Source of the DNA: Flavobacteriales bacterium
Lineage (GTDB): Bacteria > Bacteroidota > Bacteroidia > Flavobacteriales_D > Crocinitomicaceae
NCBI GenBank assembly: GCA_947461185.1
Contig: CANHJY010000087.1
Span: 1-7,649, forward strand
Length of the DNA stretch: 7,649 nt
Direction: 5' to 3'
This document shows, piece after piece, positions 1 through 5,758 of the stretch. Both the position numbers and the translations under genes were made by a program. Position 1 is the first letter of the stretch. Each line of letters opens with the position of its first letter. The notes beneath the pieces are model-generated. The model had not been told where the DNA came from. It worked only from the letters and a program-made list of their open reading frames with translations, and searched no databases.

Positions 1-850
1 AGGTGGTGATCCACAAGGTAACGGAACTGGTGGCCCTGGATATCAGTTTTACGATGAATTTCATCCAGACTTAACCCATAGTGGTCCTGGGATTTTATCT
101 ATGGCCAATTCAGGTATTGCAACAAACGGCAGTCAATTCTTCATTACCCACAAAGAAACACCTTGGTTGGATGGAAAACATTCAATCTTCGGACATGTTA
201 TATCAGGATTCGATATTTTGGATTCTATTGCATCAGTCGCAACCGGCAAAGCTGACAGACCTATTAATGATGTTTCAATGCAAACTATTAAAATAATCCG
301 TATTGGAACTGCTGCTAAAAAATGGGATGCAACAAAAGTTTTTAACGAAACCTACAACGCTACAAAGTTAGAAATTGCGGCACAAGCGGCGGCTGAAGAG
401 ATGAAAATGGAACAATACAAAACCACTTTCTTCAATGAGGTTAAAAAGACCTATCCTAATGCAATTGCCTCACCTAGCGGTTTAGTTTATGTTATTGAAA
501 ATCCGGGCGAAGGCGCAAAACCAGAATTCGGACAAATGTTGTCAGTACATTACACTGGAACACTTTTCAAAGATGGAAAGAAATTCGATTCATCGTATGA
601 TAGAAACGAACCTATTGAGTTTCCTTTTTCTAGTGGCGGCATGATCCCAGGATTTTTAGAAGGACTAACCTTAATTGGACAAGGAGGTAAAGCGAAATTA
701 TTTTTACCATATTATTTAGCTTATGGAAGCCAAGAATATCCTGGAATTATTCCAGCTTATTCAGACCTTGTTTTCGAAATCGAAATGGTAAGTATTGGTG
801 GTGCAGCTGCAGGTCATGAACACCATGAAGGCGATGGACATCAGCATTAA
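1..850 (+). CDS. Dual-domain peptidyl-prolyl isomerase (cyclophilin + FKBP), 5' end missing
   Basis: This is the 3' part of a gene whose frame is open from base 2, giving 282 visible residues; the start lies before the window. The first ~100 residues are the C-terminal half of a cyclophilin: [14 protein letters not shown], then [14 protein letters not shown], then [13 protein letters not shown]. These match the MANxGxxTNGSQFF and WLDGKHxxFG blocks of cyclophilin A, including the Trp and His of the active site. A helical, Ala/Glu/Lys-rich linker follows. An FKBP domain then runs from about residue 175 to 270, with [17 protein letters not shown], the GGMIPGF loop (Phe where FKBP12 has Trp59) and the LAYGS Tyr. 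Both domains catalyse cis-trans isomerisation of Xaa-Pro bonds. Cyclophilin-first fusions (CFBP) are known from Flavobacterium and relatives. The protein ends in [11 protein letters not shown], a possible metal-binding tail. Whether it is exported cannot be judged without the N-terminus. Confidence 0.95.
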   Translation, partial: GGDPQGNGTGGPGYQFYDEFHPDLTHSGPGILSMANSGIATNGSQFFITHKETPWLDGKHSIFGHVISGFDILDSIASVATGKADRPINDVSMQTIKIIRIGTAAKKWDATKVFNETYNATKLEIAAQAAAEEMKMEQYKTTFFNEVKKTYPNAIASPSGLVYVIENPGEGAKPEFGQMLSVHYTGTLFKDGKKFDSSYDRNEPIEFPFSSGGMIPGFLEGLTLIGQGGKAKLFLPYYLAYGSQEYPGIIPAYSDLVFEIEMVSIGGAAAGHEHHEGDGHQH

Positions 851-872
851 TTTGTTGTTATATTAAAATCAT

Positions 873-910
873 TAAAAATGGGCTTTCATAAGGGAGCCCA
901 TTTTTAGTTT
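873..910. terminator. Bidirectional rho-independent-type terminator
   Basis: A perfect 11-bp inverted repeat (AAAAATGGGCT at 874-884, AGCCCATTTTT at 895-905) encloses a 10-nt loop, and one more T-A pair is possible outside it. The T run follows the stem on the + strand 24 nt after the isomerase stop codon. Because the stem is flanked by A and T runs, it also reads as a terminator on the minus strand, where it could end the transcript of the converging DUF6089-type gene. The rest of the gap (to 1076) holds no gene that I can support. Confidence 0.85.
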
Positions 911-917
911 ATATACT

Positions 918-940
918 TTAGGAAAGCCTAATTTTTATTT
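918..940 (+). terminator. Possible second weak hairpin terminator
   Basis: A short hairpin, TTAGG (918-922), loop AAAG, CCTAA (927-931), is followed by a T-rich run (TTTTTATTTATT). The stem is only 5 bp, so at best it backs up the strong terminator just upstream. Confidence 0.3.
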
Positions 941-1076
941 ATTCAATAAATTAAGATAAAACCTTTAACATAGACTGAATCAAGATTAAGAATGCCTCAG
1001 GATAGTTTAAGGAGCAATTCATTTGTTTAATTTGGTTCAGTTCTCTAAAGAATGATTAGCTAAATGCAATCCAAGA

Positions 1077-1898
1077 CTACATACCAAAACAAATTCCCTC
1101 TTTACCAATTCTAAAGGAGAACATTACACCAAAAAAGGAATACCAATCTTTAGTTATAGAGTCGCCACGTTTACCAAAACGGGAACCATCAAGACTTTGA
1201 TTCGCCAATGTTGCAGCTAGTGGCCCACTTTGCTGCGATAACGAAATATGGTCTACATAGGTATCGCTACCGACATCGTCAATGTAATCAGTAAAAGTCT
1301 TTCGTAATCCATATTCAAATGAAAACGAAGCTTTTTTGCCCAATGAAATTTTAAAACCAGCACCAATAGGCAAAGATAATTGCGTTAAACTATATGGTTT
1401 ATCGCTGTTCAATGATGTACCTTGTCCTTCTGTTCCTAAAGGTTGCAATTCGATAGCCTCATCGTCATACATAGTCTGCGGATTCATTTTGAATAAGGCT
1501 ATTTCTGCAAGTACATATGCTGTAGCAAAATGTTTGCTATGCCCCAATTTGAAAGGCTTATAATGAAACTCGACTCCACTTCCAATTTCATAAATTGGCG
1601 TAAAAAAACTTAAATTTCTGTTTTGTTTAATAGCTTGAGATGCATCTGCATCTGCAGCGCCAACATTTCCGTACATAATATTTAAACGAAATGTTGCGCG
1701 TGAATGAAAACTGTAACGGTATAACAACCCAGCAGCCGGCTTCACGCCATAGATTGGATTAAATTGATTCAAATCACCAAAATAATTGGAACCGCCGAGC
1801 ATAAAACCTACTTCAGATTTTGACCTGAAATTGGCATATTGGCCACTCGAAAAGAGCGGAAAACACAACACAACAGCTAAAATTAGACGCATCACCAT
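1077..1898 (-). CDS. DUF6089-type outer-membrane beta-barrel protein
   Basis: This is a 273-aa protein. The N-terminal signal peptide (hydrophobic residues 3-17) probably ends near SSG-Q at 17-20. The mature part shows alternating aromatic strands typical of a small beta-barrel. Conserved-looking blocks are GGSNYFGDL (35-43), YGLRKTFTDYIDDVG (196-210) and RGDSITKDWYSFFG (244-257), which I recognise from the Bacteroidota DUF6089 family. The function of that family is not established; it is assumed to sit in the outer membrane. M1 is used as start, but M3 (1890-1892) would give an equally good signal peptide, and no Shine-Dalgarno sequence decides between them. It lies 89 nt after the oxygenase gene, so co-transcription is uncertain. 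In several Flavobacteriia, as I recall, DUF6089 genes neighbour uppS and bamA; that context is absent here. Confidence 0.8.
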   Translation of the reverse strand: MVMRLILAVVLCFPLFSSGQYANFRSKSEVGFMLGGSNYFGDLNQFNPIYGVKPAAGLLYRYSFHSRATFRLNIMYGNVGAADADASQAIKQNRNLSFFTPIYEIGSGVEFHYKPFKLGHSKHFATAYVLAEIALFKMNPQTMYDDEAIELQPLGTEGQGTSLNSDKPYSLTQLSLPIGAGFKISLGKKASFSFEYGLRKTFTDYIDDVGSDTYVDHISLSQQSGPLAATLANQSLDGSRFGKRGDSITKDWYSFFGVMFSFRIGKEGICFGM

Positions 1899-1959
1899 GA
1901 AATCAACGACAAGTTACGCAGAAAATTGTTTTTAGAAACATCCATATTCAACGAATACC

Positions 1960-1987
1960 TTTAAATTGTGTTACACCACATTTTAAA
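1960..1987. repeat. AT-rich inverted repeat abutting the oxygenase stop codon
   Basis: The arms TTTAAATTGTG (1960-1970) and CACATTTTAAA (1977-1987) pair with one mismatch around a 6-nt loop. The repeat begins at the base directly after the minus-strand stop codon at 1988-1990. In the minus-strand RNA it is not followed by a clear U run, so it could be a weak terminator, a 3'-end stabilising hairpin or an operator for the next gene. The sequence alone does not decide. Confidence 0.45.
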
Positions 1988-3157
1988 TTAGCTTATTGTA
2001 ATAACGCCCTCTTTTACTAAACGCCTTAACAGCACCATTTTACCCTCGTCATCCAAGTCATCAGGCAAGTCATTCATTGTAAATAAATCATTTCGATTTA
2101 GAATAAATTCGATAGTTCTATATGTGAAGTAAGGGAAGCTTATTTCTCTTGACGCCATCTTTAGAATTACCTCATCTGTACTTTTTATAATATTCAATGA
2201 AGCGATCCGTCTCTTTATAAATCCAGTAGCGGCATTAATCTGATTGAAGTTCACAGCATTGTTTAACAAATCACTGAAGAAAAACTTTTGGTTTGCAGCC
2301 AATTCTTTGCGAAATTGATAGACCGATTGCTGTGGATTGGAGGAATTTATAAATTGTTGCATTACCTCAGAGAATTCCTTATCCAAATCCGCTGCGCTCC
2401 TATTTTTAAAAGGATCAATAAATTTTCTCGAAATTGCATGCTTCTTTGAAAACTCCAAGAGCATTTGTACGAGCGCATCCGTCCATGTATAGCCCAACCA
2501 ACCGAGCGTTACATGCACGGATAATTCTGAGTTGGTCTGCGCATCATGCATGACTCCGCGGGGAATGTACAATAAATCACCCTTTTTAAGTTCTAATTCC
2601 GTAAATGTTGGTGGAGTCGCATGTTTTTCCTTCTGGAATTCCATTTGTTTTGTTGGTAGTATTTCCGGAGATTGATTGTAAATCCTCCAAATTTTAGAAC
2701 CTTCAATTTGCAAAACAAAAACTTCATGGGTGTCATAATGCGCTGGGAAACCCTGGCTTGATGGTGGAGTAATGTATACGTTTGTTTGAAACGGATGTCC
2801 CAAGTCATGCGCCAAAACATTAACCAATTCTCCTAAAGCTTGATTTTGATCATGTAAGGCATTAAGTATTATCGTATATCCATCTAAAAAGTATTTTTGA
2901 ACGGATGATAAATCAATATTTTTATCATTAGCATATTTCTCTGAAGTCAGCTCTTCACCTGCTTTGGTAAGGCGTAAGGCTGGGAATTTAAATTGGCGCG
3001 ATCCCAATAAAGCATCTAAGCTATCAATCTGTAATAAATGATTGTAAAATTGGGAATCGGCTCTTGAAATGTGCAAATAACCTGCCTCAAAAAACTCTTT
3101 AGCAAAAAGTTCTTTTGAATAAGGAAAAAGTAACCAATCGAGATTCAATTTAGACAT
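1988..3157 (-). CDS. JmjC/cupin_4 2-oxoglutarate oxygenase, ribosomal-oxygenase (ROX) type
   Basis: This 389-aa protein has the full architecture of ribosomal oxygenases such as E. coli RoxA/YcfD and human MINA53/NO66. A JmjC (cupin_4) domain spans about residues 95-225, followed by a helical dimerisation region, and a winged-helix-like end at about 310-389 with DDEGKMVLLRRLVKEG. The Fe(II) triad is visible: H140 and D142 in PAHYDTHE, and H204 in IPRGVMHDA. K155 in EGSKIWRIY matches the 2-oxoglutarate-binding Lys position of MINA53 (GEKHWRLY). All key residues are present, so I expect an active cytoplasmic hydroxylase. RoxA acts on an Arg of ribosomal protein L16, and the human members act on His of uL15/uL2. 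The substrate here is unknown and no ribosomal gene is adjacent. It starts 17 nt after the Asp-rich peptide gene, which suggests co-expression and makes that peptide a candidate substrate. Confidence 0.88.
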   Translation of the reverse strand: MSKLNLDWLLFPYSKELFAKEFFEAGYLHISRADSQFYNHLLQIDSLDALLGSRQFKFPALRLTKAGEELTSEKYANDKNIDLSSVQKYFLDGYTIILNALHDQNQALGELVNVLAHDLGHPFQTNVYITPPSSQGFPAHYDTHEVFVLQIEGSKIWRIYNQSPEILPTKQMEFQKEKHATPPTFTELELKKGDLLYIPRGVMHDAQTNSELSVHVTLGWLGYTWTDALVQMLLEFSKKHAISRKFIDPFKNRSAADLDKEFSEVMQQFINSSNPQQSVYQFRKELAANQKFFFSDLLNNAVNFNQINAATGFIKRRIASLNIIKSTDEVILKMASREISFPYFTYRTIEFILNRNDLFTMNDLPDDLDDEGKMVLLRRLVKEGVITIS

Positions 3158-3174
3158 CAGCGACCGATGGGAGG

Positions 3175-3459
3175 TTAATCACATGTTTTTTTATCCTGGA
3201 ATGTTGAGAAATCATATCCTGCAACATCTGCTGTATCCATAGCATCGTAATTCGCTGAATCGGTGGGATCAGCATAGGTTGTAGCGTCTTTATCACAATC
3301 TTTCTCATCTGTACATCCAGACAAAATTGCTGTAGAAGAAGTTAAAGCCAATGCTAATGCAACAGTACTTGTAGATGCAGACTTCAAAATACGTTGTCCC
3401 TTTTCCATTAAATTTCGGGAATCCACATCTGAATCGACAAGGCTGTATTTTTTCTTCAT
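3175..3459 (-). CDS. Small Asp-rich lipoprotein-like peptide, possible oxygenase substrate
   Basis: This 94-aa product matches no family I recognise. Residues 1-29 are hydrophilic and mixed-charge (MKKKYSLVDSDVDSRN...), unusually long and acidic for a signal-peptide n-region. A hydrophobic stretch (VALALALTSSTAIL, 33-46) leads into a canonical lipobox, LSGC (46-49). The residues after the Cys, TDEKD, are acidic, like the lipoprotein export signal that sends Bacteroidota lipoproteins to the cell surface. The 45-residue tail contains 12 Asp, no Arg, and Cys at 55 and 93. It has two in-register copies of DxxDxAxYD, at 64-72 and 75-83. M18 (3406-3408) is an alternative start that would leave a conventional 31-residue lipoprotein signal; M1 follows TTAGGAA immediately, and no Shine-Dalgarno sequence is well placed for either. 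The gene sits 82 nt after the 123-aa gene and 17 nt before the oxygenase gene. It could be a plain surface lipoprotein or a peptide that is modified after translation. Confidence 0.75.
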   Translation of the reverse strand: MKKKYSLVDSDVDSRNLMEKGQRILKSASTSTVALALALTSSTAILSGCTDEKDCDKDATTYADPTDSANYDAMDTADVAGYDFSTFQDKKTCD

Positions 3460-3513
3460 TTCCTAATAACTTGATTAAGTTGTGAAATTACTGAAAATTA
3501 GTTTGAAAAGGAG

Positions 3514-3541
3514 GAATTAAGAAAAGTTGTAGATTTAATTC
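3514..3541. repeat. AT-rich inverted repeat after the 123-aa gene
   Basis: The perfect 7-bp arms GAATTAA (3514-3520) and TTAATTC (3535-3541) enclose a 14-nt loop. In the minus-strand RNA the hairpin begins at the base directly after the stop codon at 3542-3544 and lies upstream of the small-peptide gene. It is too weak and too poor in GC for an efficient terminator; at most it would cause partial read-through control. Confidence 0.3.
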
Positions 3542-3913
3542 TTATTTAATATTCAATAGGTAACGCTCCCAATTCGGATTATTCAGTATGGAATCGGACG
3601 CTATAAAAAGTACATTTTTACAACGGTTTCTTTCAATCCATAGATCTAGGTTGGATAAACCAACCATTAAGGTTCCATTTATATCAATATTATGAATAGG
3701 CTTAAGTTTGCGATCAAATAAACTTTTTATTTCTCCAACTTCGCGATCAACATCTTGATTTTCATTGAAAATGACCAAACCGTCAATACCATTGTCAGCC
3801 TCCTCCATTTTATCAATATAATCTTCAACCTTCATGCTGTGCGCGTTGGCCCAAGCATTGAATTGTTGAGAAAATTGGGTGTTAGGTCGAAGGTAAATAC
3901 GGTTAATCTTCAT
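3542..3913 (-). CDS. Hypothetical protein, small alpha/beta fold
   Basis: This 123-aa protein is of unknown function. It has no signal peptide or membrane segment and should be cytoplasmic. Its visible pattern is strand-helix-strand-helix-strand: GIDGLVIFN (42-50), a helix at about 55-68, KPIHNIDI (71-78), a helix at about 83-97, and KNVLFIASD (99-107). This would fit a small Rossmann-like or flavodoxin-like three-stranded fold. I see no nucleotide-binding glycine loop or catalytic motif that would name it. The ATG at 3911-3913 is chosen because it is the first in frame and lies about 20 nt below a well-formed promoter. It lies 53 nt after the decarboxylase stop and 82 nt before the Asp-rich peptide gene. 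A role as a regulator, partner or chaperone of that unit is only a guess; it could equally be linked to the decarboxylase. Confidence 0.8.
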   Translation of the reverse strand: MKINRIYLRPNTQFSQQFNAWANAHSMKVEDYIDKMEEADNGIDGLVIFNENQDVDREVGEIKSLFDRKLKPIHNIDINGTLMVGLSNLDLWIERNRCKNVLFIASDSILNNPNWERYLLNIK

Positions 3914-3940
3914 TATTATGTTTTCAGGTTAAATTTCGTG

Positions 3941-3970
3941 CAAAATTAGTTATAAAAAGAAGTTTATCAA
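3941..3970 (-). promoter_or_regulatory. Bacteroidota-type promoter for the 123-aa gene
   Basis: On the minus strand, TTG (3970-3968), a 19-nt spacer and TAATTTTG (3948-3941) match the TTG-N17-23-TAnnTTTG consensus of Flavobacterium and Bacteroides. Transcription would start near 3935, leaving a leader of about 22 nt before the ATG. The -33 element overlaps the decarboxylase stop codon. This is the best promoter match in the minus-strand array, and suggests that the last three or four genes are transcribed apart from the decarboxylase. Confidence 0.6.
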
Positions 3971-5379
3971 CGAAGTTTATCGTTTTTTTCGTAACCTAAA
4001 ATTCTTAGATAATCATCAGCTGTTTGTTCTTCACTAAAAAGTTCGGTTTGCAGCTTTCCGTTTTCGTCCCTTTGGATAAGAATATGCTTAGGCTCTGGAA
4101 TAAGGCAATGCTTCAAACCACCAAAACCTCCAATCGTTTCTTGATAAGCTCCTGTATTGAAAAAACCAATGTAAAGCGGTTTATTTCGATCGAATTTAGG
4201 AAGATAAATGGCGTTGGAATGTTGTTCCGAATTGTAATAATCATCACTATCACAAGTAAGACCTCCTAATAAAACACGCTCATAATCATCATTCCATCTA
4301 TTCACGGGAAGCATAATAAATCGCTGATTGATTGCCCAGGTATCCGGTAAGTTGGTCATGAAAGATGAATCAATCATATTCCACTTTTCTCTGTCGTTTT
4401 GTTGCTTTTGGTGAATCACACTAAAAATTGCTCCTCCACTCTCCCCTACAGTAAACGAACCGAACTCCGTGAAAATATTTGGTTCAGGAATATCGTTATC
4501 GTTACAAACACGCTGAACTTGTGTAAGAATTTCACGAACCATGTAGGCGTAATCGAAATCAAAAGCTAGTGATTTTTTGATTGGGAAACCGCCACCAATA
4601 TTAAGTGAATCCAATGTTGGACAAACTTTTTTTAGATCGCTGTATATCCGCAAACATTTGGTCAATTCGTTCCAATAATACGAAGTATCGTTAATCCCTG
4701 TATTGATGAAGAAATGGAGCATTTTCACCTCAACTTGTGGATTGTCTTTCAACATCGACTTATAAAAAGGAACAATCTCACGGTACCGAATTCCTAAACG
4801 GGAAGTATAGAACTCAAATTTGGGTTCTTCTTCGGAGGCAATTCGCACACCAATACTAATTTTACGATCCGTTTTAGAAAGGATGTCACTCAATTCTTGA
4901 GTATTGTCAACAACAGGAATCACATTTAAATTTCCTTCGTTGATCAACGCCGCCATGTTGTCTATGTACTGCTTCGGTTTGTAGCCGTTGCATATCACAA
5001 ACTTTCCTGCTGGGAGCTTTCCTGTATTGTAGAGGTTTCTTACAATATCGATATCAAAAGCCGAAGACGTTTCAATGTGAACATCATTTTTGAGTACTTC
5101 ATCAAGCACAAAAGAAAAATGGTTGCTTTTGGTACAATAAGAATAATAGTAATTTCCGGAATACCCAAGATTACTTATTGCCTCTCTGAACCAACCCTTT
5201 GCTCTTTGGATGTTGTTGCTGATTTGCGGTAAATAGTTAAATTTCAAAGGAGTACCGTATTGATCAATTAGCCGCATTAAATCAATCCCGTGAAAAAAGA
5301 GGTGATCTTCTCTTAAATGAAATTCATTTTGAGGAAAATCAAATGTCTGGTCAATTAAATCAATGTACTTGGTTCTCAT
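3967..5379 (-). CDS. Biosynthetic-type arginine decarboxylase, fold III PLP enzyme
   Basis: This 470-aa enzyme closely resembles the ~465-aa proteins annotated as arginine decarboxylase in Flavobacteria, and would convert arginine to agmatine and CO2 in polyamine synthesis. It has an alanine-racemase-like barrel followed by a beta-sandwich. The PLP Lys is K84 in SYCTKSNHF; H222 in MLHFFINTG should stack on the cofactor ring; GGGFP (262-266) binds the phosphate. TEFGS (304-308) sits where ODC-like enzymes have EPGR. C376-D377 in LTCDSDDYY and Y412 in GAYQET are the residues contributed across the dimer. All are intact. It lies 15 nt after the ArsC-family gene, so co-transcription is likely. 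No agmatinase or other polyamine gene is in the window. Specificity for arginine is inherited from family annotation; lysine, ornithine or carboxynorspermidine as substrate is less likely but not excluded by eye. Confidence 0.9.
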   Translation of the reverse strand: MRTKYIDLIDQTFDFPQNEFHLREDHLFFHGIDLMRLIDQYGTPLKFNYLPQISNNIQRAKGWFREAISNLGYSGNYYYSYCTKSNHFSFVLDEVLKNDVHIETSSAFDIDIVRNLYNTGKLPAGKFVICNGYKPKQYIDNMAALINEGNLNVIPVVDNTQELSDILSKTDRKISIGVRIASEEEPKFEFYTSRLGIRYREIVPFYKSMLKDNPQVEVKMLHFFINTGINDTSYYWNELTKCLRIYSDLKKVCPTLDSLNIGGGFPIKKSLAFDFDYAYMVREILTQVQRVCNDNDIPEPNIFTEFGSFTVGESGGAIFSVIHQKQQNDREKWNMIDSSFMTNLPDTWAINQRFIMLPVNRWNDDYERVLLGGLTCDSDDYYNSEQHSNAIYLPKFDRNKPLYIGFFNTGAYQETIGGFGGLKHCLIPEPKHILIQRDENGKLQTELFSEEQTADDYLRILGYEKNDKLR

Positions 5380-5394
5380 TTCAAATTAAAACAA

Positions 5395-5733
5395 CTATAA
5401 AATTTCCAAAATTCGTTCGGCCGGTCTTGCAATAACGGCTCTATCTCCGTTTACTACGATAGGACGCTGAATAAGTTTCGGATGTTTCAATAATCCATCA
5501 ATCCACTCCTCTTCTGTAATATTTTTAGAGGGAAAAACTTGTTTATATTCTTTCTCATTTTTACGGATCAATTCTTCAGGATGAATACCTAATTTCTGAA
5601 TTACATCCTTTAATTCTTCTTTTTCAAATGGATTTTTGAAATACTCTATAATTTCAAAATCAATCTTTCTTTCACGCAATAAATCTAAAGCGAAGCGGCT
5701 CTTCGAGCAGCTCGAGTGGTGGTATATTCTCAT
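5395..5733 (-). CDS. arsC: ArsC/Spx-family protein, probable glutaredoxin-linked arsenate reductase
   Basis: This 112-aa protein has the thioredoxin-like fold of the ArsC family. The N-terminal HHSSCSKSR (5-13) places the catalytic Cys at 9 in the HxxSCSKSR context typical of R773-type ArsC. The three arginines that bind arsenate in that family also have counterparts: R57 (ELIRKNE), R90 (LIQRPIVV) and R103 (VIARPAERI). There is no CxxC, which argues against Spx itself. These features support reduction of arsenate to arsenite with glutathione/glutaredoxin-type thiols. No arsR, arsB or acr3 gene is nearby, so the context is housekeeping rather than a resistance operon. The related YffB-type proteins have no proven arsenate activity. 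It lies 25 nt after prfB and 15 nt before the decarboxylase. Confidence 0.85.
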   Translation of the reverse strand: MRIYHHSSCSKSRFALDLLRERKIDFEIIEYFKNPFEKEELKDVIQKLGIHPEELIRKNEKEYKQVFPSKNITEEEWIDGLLKHPKLIQRPIVVNGDRAVIARPAERILEIL

Positions 5734-5758
5734 GATTATTAGGTATGGTTATGCTTAT

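Noticed and set aside
851..1076. Possible small RNA or gene in the gap after the isomerase
   Set aside because: Apart from the hairpins at 873-940, I see no promoter match, coding frame or conserved RNA motif.
1336..1563. A 75-codon + strand open frame opposite the DUF6089-type gene
   Set aside because: It is antisense to a gene with signal peptide and family blocks, and has no supporting signal of its own.
2593..2820. A 75-codon open frame on the minus strand inside the oxygenase gene
   Set aside because: It overlaps the oxygenase in another frame, has no promoter or protein-like pattern, and is a shadow of the real gene.
3175..3459. Reading the small peptide as a graspetide or lanthipeptide precursor
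   Set aside because: No ATP-grasp ligase, lanthionine synthetase, radical-SAM enzyme or transporter is in the window, and the lipobox offers a simpler export explanation.
3468..3481. Short palindrome AACTT-GATT-AAGTT upstream of the small peptide gene
   Set aside because: The arms are only 5 bp in AT-rich DNA; no second copy or known operator supports a function.
3509..3516. Strong Shine-Dalgarno-like AAAGGAGG on the + strand between two minus-strand genes
   Set aside because: No start codon with an open frame follows it on the + strand (the nearby TTG is followed at once by TAG), and Bacteroidota rarely use such sites.
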